Counted from the first letter of the stretch, positions 1-8,666 are shown. The stretch: DNA of 64,000 bases from an uncultured Collinsella sp. (GCA_902492235.1 CABUKS010000008.1:1-64000), one strand, 5' to 3'. Notes: generated from the sequence alone by a model not told the origin. Translations and numbers: made by a program.

Positions 1-26
1 GGCCCGTGGGTTATACCCTAAGAGCA

Positions 27-49
27 AACCACCCTTTTTAAGGGTGGTT
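27..49. terminator. hairpin at window start
   Basis: Ten-base arms AACCACCCTT and AAGGGTGGTT are separated by three T. It may end transcription from a gene lying before the window. No U-run follows the stem, so the terminator call is weak. Confidence 0.35.
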
Positions 50-109
50 CTGATTTGCGAAGGGCGCTTTGAAGCCCGTTTTGCCGCCGACTTGCCTAGG
101 TATAAAGGG

Positions 110-331
110 TTGTGGACAAAAAACGTCAAATATGAGTACTGTCACAAGTCCTGTAGCATTATCTATTTACAAAATATGGGTTGTTACGCAACATATGTCC
201 AAGTACATAGCTGATAAACGCCTGCAATTCTTCCGCCGTAGGACCCCTGGCGTCTAAATCGCCTTCTGATGGCATGAAATCGCTGTTACTAAATTGGTAA
301 CAGTACTCATATTTGCTATTTTTTGCCCACA
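110..331. repeat. long-inverted-repeat element, family A copy 1
   Basis: An element of about 220 bp whose ends are near-perfect inverted repeats. The left arm (110-142) and right arm (300-331) share a 16-base block containing ATGAGTACTGT, then a run of T/A and CCACA. Just inside the right arm is a hairpin with arms CTGTTAC and GTAACAG (283-303). A second copy lies at 54802-55032 with the same arms and a compensated hairpin. There is no transposase and no convincing protein, so it is either a MITE-like unit or a structured RNA/DNA element. Copy number elsewhere is unknown. Confidence 0.8.
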
Positions 332-365
332 GGCCCTTGGACGACAGTGTGATTTAATGCCCTCG

Positions 366-453
366 GGGTTCGAATCCCGGCGCATGGGTAGCAAAAAGCC
401 CGCTACCGCGAGGGTAACGGGCTCTTCAATTCAAATGGTGCCCCCAGCGGGAT
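366..453. repeat. 88-bp direct repeat, copy 1
   Basis: Identical to 554-641 (offset 188). It holds a T-arm-like box GGTTCGAATCCC, a terminator-like hairpin (AGCCCG...CGGGCT, about 397-424) and the last 18 bases of the minus-strand tRNA-Glu, of which only this fragment is present here. It looks like a duplication or recombination scar at a tRNA 3' end. Confidence 0.85.
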
Positions 454-553
454 GTCCGCGTGCGGCTGACGCCGCCCGCTTTCGCCGCGTCGCTTCGCTC
501 CTTGCGTGCTGCGCTGGAAAACGCTTCGCGTTTCCTCAGCTCCGCACCCTGTC

Positions 554-641
554 GGGTTCGAATCCCGGCGCATGGGTAGCAAAAAGCCCGCTACCGCGAG
601 GGTAACGGGCTCTTCAATTCAAATGGTGCCCCCAGCGGGAT
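554..641. repeat. 88-bp direct repeat, copy 2
   Basis: Second copy of the 366-453 repeat. Here the right end runs into the complete tRNA-Glu gene, so this copy is probably the original. The 100 bases between the copies contain no gene I can recognise. Confidence 0.85.
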
Positions 642-700
642 TCGAACCCGCGATATCCACCTTGAAAGGGTGGCGTCCTTGGCCGCTAGACGATGGGGAC
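624..700 (-). tRNA. tRNA-Glu (TTC)
   Basis: Read on the minus strand, the sequence folds as a cloverleaf. The acceptor strands GTCCCCA and TGGGGGC pair (one G-T). The anticodon stem CCACC/GGTGG carries loop CTTTCAA with anticodon TTC, and the T-arm contains GGTTCGAATCC. The terminal CCA is encoded (complement at 624-626). Its 3' end is duplicated in the upstream 88-bp repeat. Confidence 0.95.
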
Positions 701-756
701 AGCGGGAAAGAGTATAGCAGACTTTTTTGTCGGCGCGTATATCGTTGGCAAACTGG

Positions 757-793
757 AAAACCACCACAAAGGTGCCTGTCCCCTTTGTGGTGG
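757..793 (-). terminator. terminator of the murT-gatD fusion gene
   Basis: Perfect 12-base arms CCACCACAAAGG and CCTTTGTGGTGG with a 9-nt loop, followed on the minus strand by TTTT. It sits just beyond the stop codon at 801. Confidence 0.75.
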
Positions 794-800
794 TGGGGTG

Positions 801-2978
801 CTAGGGGAGGAGCTTCATGGCTGCGTCGTGGGCGGCGCGCTCGTAGGTGTCGTCGAGGGGCTTGAGCGGCAGCAGGGCTGTGGCCTGCGCGTCGCCACGG
901 CGCTCGAGGGCGTGGGTAATGAGCCAGTCGGCGAGTTCGGGGTTCTTGGGCAGTGCCGGTCCGTGCAGGTACGTGCCGATGACGCCCTTGTAGATGACGC
1001 CCTCAAGACCATCATCGCCGTTGTTGCCGGTGCCCGTGACGACGGACGTTCCGAGCGGCGTGGCATCGGCGTCCAAAAGCGTGCGGCCGCCATGGTTCTC
1101 AAATCCCACAAAGGGCTCGGGTGCCAGATCGGTTTTGACGGCTACGTTGCCGATCAGGCGGTCGGAGCCGCGTACGGTTTCGGCGGCAATGACCCCCAGA
1201 CCCTCAATGCGATCCTCGCCCATATAGTACGAACGGCCGAGCAGCTGATAGCTGCCACAGATGGCGAGCAGCGAGCCGCCATCCTCAACATAGGATGCGA
1301 CCTTGTCTTTTTGGGCGAGCAGTTCATGTGCGACCGCCAGCTGGTCGCGGTCGGAGCCACCGCCCATCATGACGATATCGGCATCGGTCAAATCAAGCGT
1401 TTCGCCCATACGGACCTCGTCCACACGCACGGGAATGCCACGCCAGGCGCAGCGGCGCTCGAGCGCGATAACATTGCCGCCGTCGCCGTAGAGGTTAAGG
1501 GCATCGGGATACAGGTAGACGATGCGCAGCGGGCGCGAAAGCTCGACTGGCGCGATGCCGACGGGAAGAGCGCCGCCGTCGGCACGGGCTACGGCGCGCC
1601 CGGCAACAGCGTCGGCGGTGGTGCCCTTCAGTCCGTCGAGTTCTTTGACCAGCGGCGGGAAGGCCGTGTAGTTGGCGACGGCATAGAAAGCGTCGCCGGC
1701 AGCTTCATCCGCAACGGCGCCAATTGCCTGCGCGACGTCCGAGATAATCGCGGCATCGATGTCGGCGTACTTGAGGCGCACCTGCATGTCGTGCGCGCGC
1801 GTGCCTCCGGCAAAGGCGACAAGACCCGGCGTGTCGGCGATGCGCTCAAAGTCGACGTCGTAGATCCACGATACATCGTGGCCGTCGGCATCGTTGTCGT
1901 TGAGGAAGAAAGCGCAGAGTCTGCCGCCTGCCGTCTTGATGGACTGGATTTGTCGATCGAAGCCCACGGGATTCTTAGCCAGGTTGGCCTCGACAGTGCG
2001 GCCGGCGATATCCCAGCGCCCCATACGACCACCGGCGGGCACATAGGCATCGAGCGTGGGCTGCAGGTGCGCCGTATCCACGCCTAACTCATGTGCGGCA
2101 AAGAATGCAGCGGCAACGTTGTAGACCATGTACAGGCCGTTGTAGCGCGTGGCGATGTGTACGGCAGCCGCGTCGGACGCAGATCCAAAGACCAGGTCAA
2201 AGCCGTAGCCGTCGCAGCCGAGCTCCACGCCCGTCACACGGCGGACCAGTGCGGGGCGTGCCCAACCGCACGAGGGGCAATGGTAGGCGCCGAGTTGACC
2301 ATACTGCACATAGTCGTACTCCAACGGGGCGTTGCACTGCGAGCAAAAGCGCGAATCGCTAATACGGTCGGACTCGGTGTTGGTGGCGCCGTCGATGCCA
2401 AAGGCGATGCTTGCATTGGGAACGCGTGCGGCGATCGCGGCACACAGCGGGTCGTCTGCGTTGTAGATGAGCGTTGTCGTTGGAGAGAGCTCCAACGCAT
2501 GGGCGATGACGTCTTGGGTATGGTCGATCTCGCCATAGCGATCCAGCTGGTCACGGAACAGGTTGAGCAGCACGAAGTACGTCGGCTTGAGCTTGGGCAG
2601 AACGCGTACGGTGTAAAGCTCATCGCACTCAAAAACGCCCACGCGCTTGCCGCCGCCGGCTCGCTTGAGGCCGCTGCGCGCCTCGAGCAGTGCACCCACC
2701 ACGCCCGGCTCCATGTTGTTGCCGGCGCGGTTGCATACCACGGTGGCGCCGCTGGCGGCAACGGCGTCGGCGATGAGGTTGGAGGTGGTGGTCTTGCCGT
2801 TGGTGCCGGTGATCACCACGCTGCGGTCGACAAGGCCCGCGAGGTCGTTCAGCAACTCGGGATCGATCTTCATGGCGATGCGGCCGGGGAGTACGCCGCC
2901 CTGGCGCTTAAGGACGGAGCGTAGCCCCCAGCGAGCGATATCGCTCGAGGTGCAGGCAAAAGATGAGCGGAGGTTCAT
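801..2978 (-). CDS. murT-gatD: fused lipid II isoglutaminyl synthase (MurT-GatD)
   Basis: Predicted to amidate the D-glutamate of lipid II to D-isoglutamine using glutamine. Residues 1-~470 are MurT: Mur-ligase P-loop GTNGKTTT at 58-65, a four-cysteine zinc ribbon (Cys212, 215, 234, 237), and the C-terminal DADGHDVSW stretch (363-371) carrying the acidic residue that MurT contributes to the amidase. Residues ~480-725 are GatD, a CobB/CobQ-type glutaminase with nucleophile Cys574 (LAICGSYQ) and His672 (GTYLHGP). In Staphylococcus and Streptococcus these are two proteins of about 440 and 240 residues; here one 725-residue frame holds both in order with no stop. The start at 2978 follows AGGAAC. 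The gene is monocistronic, with its own terminator. Confidence 0.93.
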   Translation of the reverse strand: MNLRSSFACTSSDIARWGLRSVLKRQGGVLPGRIAMKIDPELLNDLAGLVDRSVVITGTNGKTTTSNLIADAVAASGATVVCNRAGNNMEPGVVGALLEARSGLKRAGGGKRVGVFECDELYTVRVLPKLKPTYFVLLNLFRDQLDRYGEIDHTQDVIAHALELSPTTTLIYNADDPLCAAIAARVPNASIAFGIDGATNTESDRISDSRFCSQCNAPLEYDYVQYGQLGAYHCPSCGWARPALVRRVTGVELGCDGYGFDLVFGSASDAAAVHIATRYNGLYMVYNVAAAFFAAHELGVDTAHLQPTLDAYVPAGGRMGRWDIAGRTVEANLAKNPVGFDRQIQSIKTAGGRLCAFFLNDNDADGHDVSWIYDVDFERIADTPGLVAFAGGTRAHDMQVRLKYADIDAAIISDVAQAIGAVADEAAGDAFYAVANYTAFPPLVKELDGLKGTTADAVAGRAVARADGGALPVGIAPVELSRPLRIVYLYPDALNLYGDGGNVIALERRCAWRGIPVRVDEVRMGETLDLTDADIVMMGGGSDRDQLAVAHELLAQKDKVASYVEDGGSLLAICGSYQLLGRSYYMGEDRIEGLGVIAAETVRGSDRLIGNVAVKTDLAPEPFVGFENHGGRTLLDADATPLGTSVVTGTGNNGDDGLEGVIYKGVIGTYLHGPALPKNPELADWLITHALERRGDAQATALLPLKPLDDTYERAAHDAAMKLLP

Positions 2979-3023
2979 GAAACCGTTCCTAACGTAAACG
3001 ACATGGTCGGGTCGAGTGCGTCA

Positions 3024-4067
3024 CTAAAAACCGTAGCGGCGCGCAAATTCCTGGGCAAGCTGCGACACGTCTTCGCAGGCATTGGCCCAGGGGGCAAAGT
3101 CGGGAGTGTCCGAGATAATACCGTCCGCTTCCCAAACGGCCTGATGCGAAAGATCCCAGGGATCGTGTGGCTCGGGCCGGCAGGGAAGGTACGGTGTCTG
3201 GTACATGGGGTTCAGTAAGAAGAACGCACCGCCCTCGCAACGGTTGGCAAACTCGCGCAGCGCGCGTGTCGCCGGGCGCATCTTGTTTGTTTTGAACAGC
3301 AGAATCGTGCGGGCGAGCAGATACCAAGGAGAGTTCTCGAGCGCGTCAGCCCCGATCTCTTCCTCGAGCTGGTGGGCCAGGGCAAAAAAGCCGTCCTGGT
3401 CTTCCAGGCGAGCGAGGGCGAGCAACACGGTGCCTGCGGCTCGGGTGGGGTAGCCTTCTGCCTTAAGGACACGGCGAGAATAGTTGGCGGCAGCACGGTA
3501 ACGAGCGCTCGCCAAGCACAGCTGCGAGATGGCCTCGAGTGTGTGGAGCCACCCGATAAGAGCCGGCTCGCTCACGGTAAGGTCTGCTGCGGTGACACCA
3601 TCGGCCAAAACATTATTGGCCCAGTAGTGCGGGGCTTCCATGTCGAACCCGGGCACACTTTGCTGCAGGTAATCGGCCGTGGTCGCCTCGAGCTTCATCA
3701 GGTCGCCCAGGCAGGCGTCAACGGGCGTGTCGGCCAGGATGATGGCGAGCAGCTGCGCGTCGAGGACATACGCATCGATGCGGACGATCTTGAGCAGCTC
3801 ATCGCGCATGTCGTCGAACAGGCGGTTGCGCGTCTGTTCAAACTCCTTGTCGCTGCCCATGTCCTCGATGCGATGGAGCTCGTCGAGCAGGTGGCGATGA
3901 ACACCGGCGTAGGACAGCAGTGCCTGGGCATGCTCGGACTGCGCATACTTTTGGGGATTCGCGCTAATGTCGTTATGGACAAGCTCGCGTGCTGCATCGG
4001 TGAGCTCGGGGTGCGACGCCAGATAGGTGCGCTCCAGGTAGGCGGGGATGTAGACGCTCGGATCCAT
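3024..4067 (-). CDS. helical-repeat protein of unknown function, second of a coupled pair
   Basis: Soluble protein of 347 residues with no signal peptide or membrane segment. The sequence is rich in alternating Ala/Leu helices of TPR character, for example around residues 180-270. The Pro/aromatic stretch YQTPYLPCRPEPHDPW near the C-terminus resembles SVPYLANTP...LDPW in the upstream gene, so the two may be distant paralogues. Its ATG overlaps the upstream stop as TAATG with GGAGGAG just before it, implying translational coupling. I do not recognise a catalytic motif. Confidence 0.7.
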   Translation of the reverse strand: MDPSVYIPAYLERTYLASHPELTDAARELVHNDISANPQKYAQSEHAQALLSYAGVHRHLLDELHRIEDMGSDKEFEQTRNRLFDDMRDELLKIVRIDAYVLDAQLLAIILADTPVDACLGDLMKLEATTADYLQQSVPGFDMEAPHYWANNVLADGVTAADLTVSEPALIGWLHTLEAISQLCLASARYRAAANYSRRVLKAEGYPTRAAGTVLLALARLEDQDGFFALAHQLEEEIGADALENSPWYLLARTILLFKTNKMRPATRALREFANRCEGGAFFLLNPMYQTPYLPCRPEPHDPWDLSHQAVWEADGIISDTPDFAPWANACEDVSQLAQEFARRYGF

Positions 4068-5143
4068 TAGAGGTCTCCTCCCTTAAACGGCAAACCCTGC
4101 TCGGCCGCCCGCAGTATGCGCTCATCGATTTGGGAACGCACGATATCGTTGGTGGCGACCCAGGCAGCAAAGCTGGCGTTGTCGGGGGCGCCCAGGCCCT
4201 CCTGCAGTACCGGCGTCGCCTCGGACAGCGCAAGGACAAGCTCGTCGGTGGAGCCCACACCCACGTTGACGCGGGCATAGACGCCATCGGGAAACTCGGT
4301 TTGGAAGTAGAGCGCCTCGGCTGCGTGCGGGCACGAGCGCGCAAGGATGCGCAGGTAGTGCTCGGCGCCCTCGTAGTCCGGCTCGCGCCAGGCAGCACTC
4401 ATCAGCGCGATGAGCGTCCACGGGTCCAAGTCACGCTCCGCATCCTTGGGACGACGGCGCAGTGGGGTATTCGCGAGGTACGGCACGGAGTGTGCGGAGC
4501 GAAAGCGCTTGAGCTCCTCGGCGGGGTATTCGAGCTTTGCCATGGCGAGCATCGCGGTGTGGCGGACACCGGCGGGGTCGTTGGGCGCAAAGTCCAAGCT
4601 GCGGTTTGCGGCTTCGAGCGACATGCGGTAGCGTCCGCTAATGAGCGCGCGCGATGCCAAGGCGGCAAGCCAGCGCAGATAGGGGCGGCGCGTAAGGTCG
4701 CCTGCGGCCTCGCGCTCGTAGGGGTCCTGCGCCGAGGCGATTTTGAGCGCTAGGTCGTGCTCGACCTCATCGCACTTGGACACCAGATACTGCACGTATT
4801 CCTCGTTGGATTCGGCGGTGAGCGCCGTCAGCATGCGCTGGGCATCCCAGTTGGCCGGATCGAGTGCGGCCGCCTCGCGGAGCATGTTCTCGGCAGCTGC
4901 CTCTTCCTGCTCGGCCTGGGTATCGTCGGGGATAAAGGGGATGCGGTAGTCGACAGCCTCGACTACCTTGGCAATCAGATGCCCGGCGCGGTCGCGGTCG
5001 TGCACGATGAGCGGTGCGGGGTTGCGGGTGAATTGCTCCATCAGACGCTCTACGGCGGCACCGTCGGTGAGCGGGATATTGTCGCGGCGCAAGGCCTCAA
5101 GAACGAGGCGATGGCAATCCTCTTGAATGGGATCGAATGCCAT
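4067..5143 (-). CDS. helical-repeat (TPR/ST7-like) protein of unknown function
   Basis: A 358-residue soluble protein, first gene of a two-gene unit with 3024-4067. The helical pairs at about 95-140 and 165-215 (for example LEAANRSLDFAPNDPAGVRH) read like tetratricopeptide repeats. A conserved-looking stretch CPHAAEALYFQTEFPDG lies near residue 285. The start at 5143 is preceded by an AGGAGGC-type ribosome-binding site. TPR proteins are usually scaffolds; nothing here names the partner. The 500 bases upstream separate it from the divergent alcohol dehydrogenase. Confidence 0.7.
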   Translation of the reverse strand: MAFDPIQEDCHRLVLEALRRDNIPLTDGAAVERLMEQFTRNPAPLIVHDRDRAGHLIAKVVEAVDYRIPFIPDDTQAEQEEAAAENMLREAAALDPANWDAQRMLTALTAESNEEYVQYLVSKCDEVEHDLALKIASAQDPYEREAAGDLTRRPYLRWLAALASRALISGRYRMSLEAANRSLDFAPNDPAGVRHTAMLAMAKLEYPAEELKRFRSAHSVPYLANTPLRRRPKDAERDLDPWTLIALMSAAWREPDYEGAEHYLRILARSCPHAAEALYFQTEFPDGVYARVNVGVGSTDELVLALSEATPVLQEGLGAPDNASFAAWVATNDIVRSQIDERILRAAEQGLPFKGGDL

Positions 5144-5643
5144 GGGGCCTCCTTTGCTGCGGTTAGGGTTCAGATGTTTCTATATAAGGTTCTAGTTTAC
5201 CCGCATGTGGCACACCGGGGGTGCCGCACTTGGACTTGCACCTTTGCACCACGAAGTCGGATGTCGCACAAATGTCGGCACCATGGACGGCCGAGTGGTA
5301 TCACGGTGCCGCAAACGGTCGATTTTTGGCGGCGAACGGTGCATATTTTGGAGGGGCACCGTCCTGCCCGGGATATGTAGTCAACCTTGATAAAACGTTT
5401 GCCCAGCTTGGGAGTATGAATGCCGCACAAGGGTCTTCAGGGATAGAAAAAACGTTTCATCATTGGCGGCTTTAGGTGAATAACTGACCAACCAGAACGG
5501 TAAAATAGTGTTTGTCTGAGCGTTGAGACGTTTAGACATCGCGCATTGTCATCGCCGGCAACGCGCAAACCGGTCCTAACGGAGCCAATTGGGTGCTCCG
5601 TTATATACGCAAGTCTAAGAGGGGCTTGTTTAGGAGGCACAGT
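5144..5643. other. 500-base divergent intergenic region
   Basis: Separates two divergent units and should hold both promoters. I see a hairpin with arms AACGGAGC and GCTCCGTT at 5578-5602, about 40 bases before the alcohol dehydrogenase start, which could act as a leader stem. Short imperfect repeats of GGTGCCGCA-type sequence lie at 5215-5375. No convincing promoter or gene was found. Confidence 0.4.
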
Positions 5644-6867
5644 ATGGGACGTTTTACCAATCCTCGCGATCTGTACTTTGGTGAGGGCGCTCGCCACGAG
5701 GTGAAGAACCTCAAGGGCAAGAAGGCCATCATCGTTTCTGGCGGCAGCTCTATGCGCCGCGGCGGGTTCCTGCAGGACGTCGAGAACGACCTTAAGGAAG
5801 GCGGTTTCGAGGTCAAGCTGTTCGAGGGCGTCGAGTCCGACCCGTCCATCGAGACGGTCATGAAGGGCGCCGAGGCCATGCGCGAGTTCGAGCCCGACTG
5901 GATTATCGCCATCGGTGGCGGCTCGCCCATCGATGCCGCTAAGGCCATGTGGGTCTTCTACGAGTATCCCGAGGAGTCCTTCGATAACATCATCCAGCCG
6001 TTCAGCTTCCCCGAGCTGCGTCAGAAGGCTCATTTCTGCGCCATCTCCTCTACCTCCGGCACCGCTACCGAGGTCACCGCGTTCTCCGTCATTACCGACT
6101 ACGCCAAGGGCATCAAGTACCCGCTGGCCGACTTCAACATCACCCCTGATGTCGCCATCGTCGACCCCGAGCTCACCTACACCATGCCCGCCAAGCTGTG
6201 CGCTCACACCGGCATGGATGCTCTGACCCACTGCATGGAGGCCTACGTTTCCACCTGCGCCTCTATGTTCACCGACGCCAACGCTCTGCACGGCATCCGC
6301 GAGATCGTCGAGTGGCTGCCCAAGTCCTATGCTGGCGACCATGAGGCCCGTCAGCACATGCACGAGGCTCAGTGCATCGCCGGTATCGCCTTCTCCTCGG
6401 GCCTGCTCGGCATCGTTCACTCCATGGCTCACAAGACCGGTGCTGCCTTCGAGAACGGCCACATCATCCACGGTGCCGCTAACGCCATGTACCTGGGCAA
6501 GGTCATCCAGTGGAACTCCAAGGATCCCCGTGCTGCCGAGCGTTACGCTTACGTGGCCAAGGAGATCCTGCACCTTCCCGGCGAGACCAACGAGGAGCTC
6601 ATCGCTGCGCTCGTCCAGAAGATCCGCGACCTCAACGACCAGCTCAACATTCCGCAGTCCATCAAGGATTACGCGAATGGTGGCGTGAAGGTCGACGCCG
6701 AGAACCCGCAGATGGTTTCCGAGGAGGAGTTCCTCGCCAAGCTGCCCGAGATCGCCGCGAACGCCGAGCAGGACGCCTGCACGCCCGAGAACCCGCGTGA
6801 GACCAAGGCTGCCGACTTCGAGAAGATCCTCAAGGCCTGCTACTACGACACCGACATCGATTTCTAA
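5644..6867 (+). CDS. iron-containing alcohol dehydrogenase
   Basis: A 407-residue group III (Fe-dependent) alcohol dehydrogenase of the butanol-dehydrogenase type, expected to interconvert an aldehyde and an alcohol with NAD(P)H. Visible are the nucleotide-binding GGGSPIDAAK (91-100), Asp192 and His196 in MDALTHCMEAY, and the histidine-rich HSMAHKTG...GHIIHG (259-276) that completes the iron site. The start at 5644 follows TAGGAGG at good spacing; an upstream in-frame ATG lacks a site. It is followed by a strong terminator and then glycerol dehydrogenase, so the two may serve fermentative alcohol/polyol metabolism under separate promoters. Substrate unknown. Confidence 0.92.
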   Translation: MGRFTNPRDLYFGEGARHEVKNLKGKKAIIVSGGSSMRRGGFLQDVENDLKEGGFEVKLFEGVESDPSIETVMKGAEAMREFEPDWIIAIGGGSPIDAAKAMWVFYEYPEESFDNIIQPFSFPELRQKAHFCAISSTSGTATEVTAFSVITDYAKGIKYPLADFNITPDVAIVDPELTYTMPAKLCAHTGMDALTHCMEAYVSTCASMFTDANALHGIREIVEWLPKSYAGDHEARQHMHEAQCIAGIAFSSGLLGIVHSMAHKTGAAFENGHIIHGAANAMYLGKVIQWNSKDPRAAERYAYVAKEILHLPGETNEELIAALVQKIRDLNDQLNIPQSIKDYANGGVKVDAENPQMVSEEEFLAKLPEIAANAEQDACTPENPRETKAADFEKILKACYYDTDIDF

Positions 6868-6888
6868 TCGACTCTTGTTATCGTAACG

Positions 6889-6930
6889 AGGGGCTCCGCA
6901 CGTATCCGTACGGAGCCCCTTTCTTTTTTA
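6889..6930 (+). terminator. terminator after the Fe-alcohol dehydrogenase
   Basis: Perfect arms AGGGGCTCCG and CGGAGCCCCT followed by TTCTTTTTT. It lies only 16 bases before the gldA start, so it may also work as a leader attenuator for gldA. Confidence 0.9.
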
Positions 6931-6945
6931 GAGAATGGGATAGTT

Positions 6946-8046
6946 ATGGCTGTAATTTTCAATAGCCCCAGCAAGTACATCCAGGGTCCGGACGAGCTCG
7001 CCAAGCTCGGCTCCTATGTCGAGCCGCTCGGCGCTAAGGCCCTCGTCATCGTGACGCCTTCGGGCAAGAAGCGCGTCGGTGCCAAGATCGAGGGCGGCTT
7101 TGCCGAGGCCAAGGCCGAGCTGCTGTTTGAGGACTTTAACGGCGAGTGCTCCAAGGGCGAGGTCGATCGCCTGGTTGCGCTCGCTCGCGACAACGGTTGC
7201 GACATCATCGTCGGCGTCGGTGGCGGCAAGATCCTCGACACCGCGAAGGCCGTCGCCTATTACCTGGAGTCCCCGGTTATCATTTGCCCCACCATTGCCT
7301 CGACCGATGCACCGTGCTCGGCACTTTCGGTGCTTTACACCGACGACGGCCAGTTCGATAAATATCTCTTCCTTAAGGCAAACCCCAATATCGTCCTTAT
7401 GGATACGACGGTTATCGCGGCGAGCCCGGTGCGCCTGACGGTTTCCGGTATGGGCGATGCGCTCGCAACCTACTTCGAGGCCCAGGCGACGCACGATGCC
7501 GACGGCGGCACCTGCGCTGGCGGCAAGGGCGGCATGGCTGGTCTGGCGCTCGCCAAGCTCTGCTACGAGACGCTTATGGCCGATGGCGTCAAGGCCAAGG
7601 TTGCGCTGGAGAAGGGTGCGCTCACGCCTGCCGTCGAGCACATCATCGAGGCCAATACGCTGCTTTCGGGCATTGGCTTTGAGAGCTCGGGCCTTGCTGC
7701 TGCTCATGCCATCCACAATGGCCTGACGATGCTGCCCGAGTGCCACGGCATGTATCACGGCGAGAAGGTCGTCTTTGGCACTATCGTCCAGCTGGTACTC
7801 GAGGATGCCCCGACCGAGAAGCTCGAGGAAGTCTTGGGCTTCTGCATTGAGCTGGGCCTGCCGGTCACGATGAAGGAACTTGGCGTTGCCGAGCTTACGC
7901 GCGATCAGGCCATGATTGTTGCCGAGGCCGCTTGCGCGCCCGAGGACACCATGTGCAACATGCCCTTTGAGGTGACGCCCGAGATGGTCGCAAACGCCAT
8001 CCTGGGTGCTGACGCGCTGGGTCACTATTATCTCATGGATGAGTAA
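6946..8046 (+). CDS. gldA: glycerol dehydrogenase
   Basis: A 366-residue NAD-dependent glycerol dehydrogenase (glycerol to dihydroxyacetone). The NAD-binding motif GVGGGKILDTAK lies at 90-101. The metal site is Asp171 (SGMGDALATYFEA), His254 (AAAHAIHNG) and His271 (GMYHGEK), the usual zinc ligands of the family. Length is normal. The ribosome-binding site is weak (GAGAATGGGA). It is flanked by terminators and followed by a truncated paralogue. Assignment to GldA rather than another group III dehydrogenase rests on the GGMAGLALAKLCY and ASTDAPCSALSV stretches. Confidence 0.9.
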   Translation: MAVIFNSPSKYIQGPDELAKLGSYVEPLGAKALVIVTPSGKKRVGAKIEGGFAEAKAELLFEDFNGECSKGEVDRLVALARDNGCDIIVGVGGGKILDTAKAVAYYLESPVIICPTIASTDAPCSALSVLYTDDGQFDKYLFLKANPNIVLMDTTVIAASPVRLTVSGMGDALATYFEAQATHDADGGTCAGGKGGMAGLALAKLCYETLMADGVKAKVALEKGALTPAVEHIIEANTLLSGIGFESSGLAAAHAIHNGLTMLPECHGMYHGEKVVFGTIVQLVLEDAPTEKLEEVLGFCIELGLPVTMKELGVAELTRDQAMIVAEAACAPEDTMCNMPFEVTPEMVANAILGADALGHYYLMDE

Positions 8047-8059
8047 ATCAAGCTAAGGA

Positions 8060-8094
8060 AGGGGCAAAGCCAACAGATGGCTTTGCCCCTTTTT
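8060..8094 (+). terminator. terminator after gldA
   Basis: Arms AGGGGCAAAGCC and GGCTTTGCCCCT with a 6-nt loop, followed by TTTTT. Confidence 0.9.
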
Positions 8095-8159
8095 ACTATG
8101 GTGCAAAGGGGTAAGGTTTCTTTGCACCAATCGTTGTTTGATGAAGGGCGGATTCTCGT

Positions 8160-8666
8160 ATGGCGCTTCCTATGGTTTACGGCGGTCCCGGCCGGTATGT
8201 TCAGGGGCCGGGGGAGCTTTCGCGCCAGGGCAGGTATTTGTCATGGTTGGGCTGCGCTGCCTATGTCTTGTTTGACCAGGGCACCGAGGATCGGCTGTGC
8301 AGGCAGATCGTCGATGGATTTCTGGACGACGATCTGAGTGAGCCGTTCTTTAAGATTTATGACGGTCCGTGTACGGAAGAGGCCGTTGTCGAAATGGCTA
8401 AGGAAGCCCAGGCTGAGTATTGCGACATGGTGGTGGGTATTGGCGGCGGCAAGATGCTCGACATCGCCAAGGCCGTTGCGTTTTATGCCGAGTTGCCGTT
8501 GTGCGTATGCCCCACGGCGGCGTCGATGGACGGTCCGTGCAGCGTGATTTCCGATGGCGACCTGCAGGGTGTTGCAAATGCGGTCTTTAGAAACGAGCGC
8601 AATATGGCTAACGAACAGGCCAAGGTGACCAAACAAAAGCTCGTGCAGTTCATGTGCGAGGCATAG
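8160..8666 (+). pseudogene. truncated glycerol dehydrogenase paralogue
   Basis: Open frame of 168 residues matching only the N-terminal NAD-binding half of GldA: VYGGPGRYVQGPGELSR, GIGGGKMLDIAKAV and CPTAASMDGPCS align with the intact gene just upstream. After GPCS the sequence changes to an unrelated lysine/glutamine-rich tail (NERNMANEQAKVTKQK) and stops, so the metal-binding helical domain (about 200 residues) is absent. It is probably the remnant of a tandem duplication or of a related gene. A short NAD-binding protein cannot be excluded, because the reading frame itself is clean. Confidence 0.7.

Noticed and set aside
454..553. Possible second tRNA between the 88-bp repeats
   Set aside because: GGTTCGAATCCC looks like a T-arm, but no matching acceptor or anticodon stem could be built upstream.
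693..2087. 464-codon open frame on the plus strand opposite murT-gatD
   Set aside because: It is the complement of a strongly supported fused enzyme. The translation has no family motif and is Ala/Gly/Val-rich, as shadow frames in GC-rich genes are.
6868..6945. Riboswitch before gldA
   Set aside because: The conserved structure here is a plain terminator hairpin; no aptamer motif was seen.
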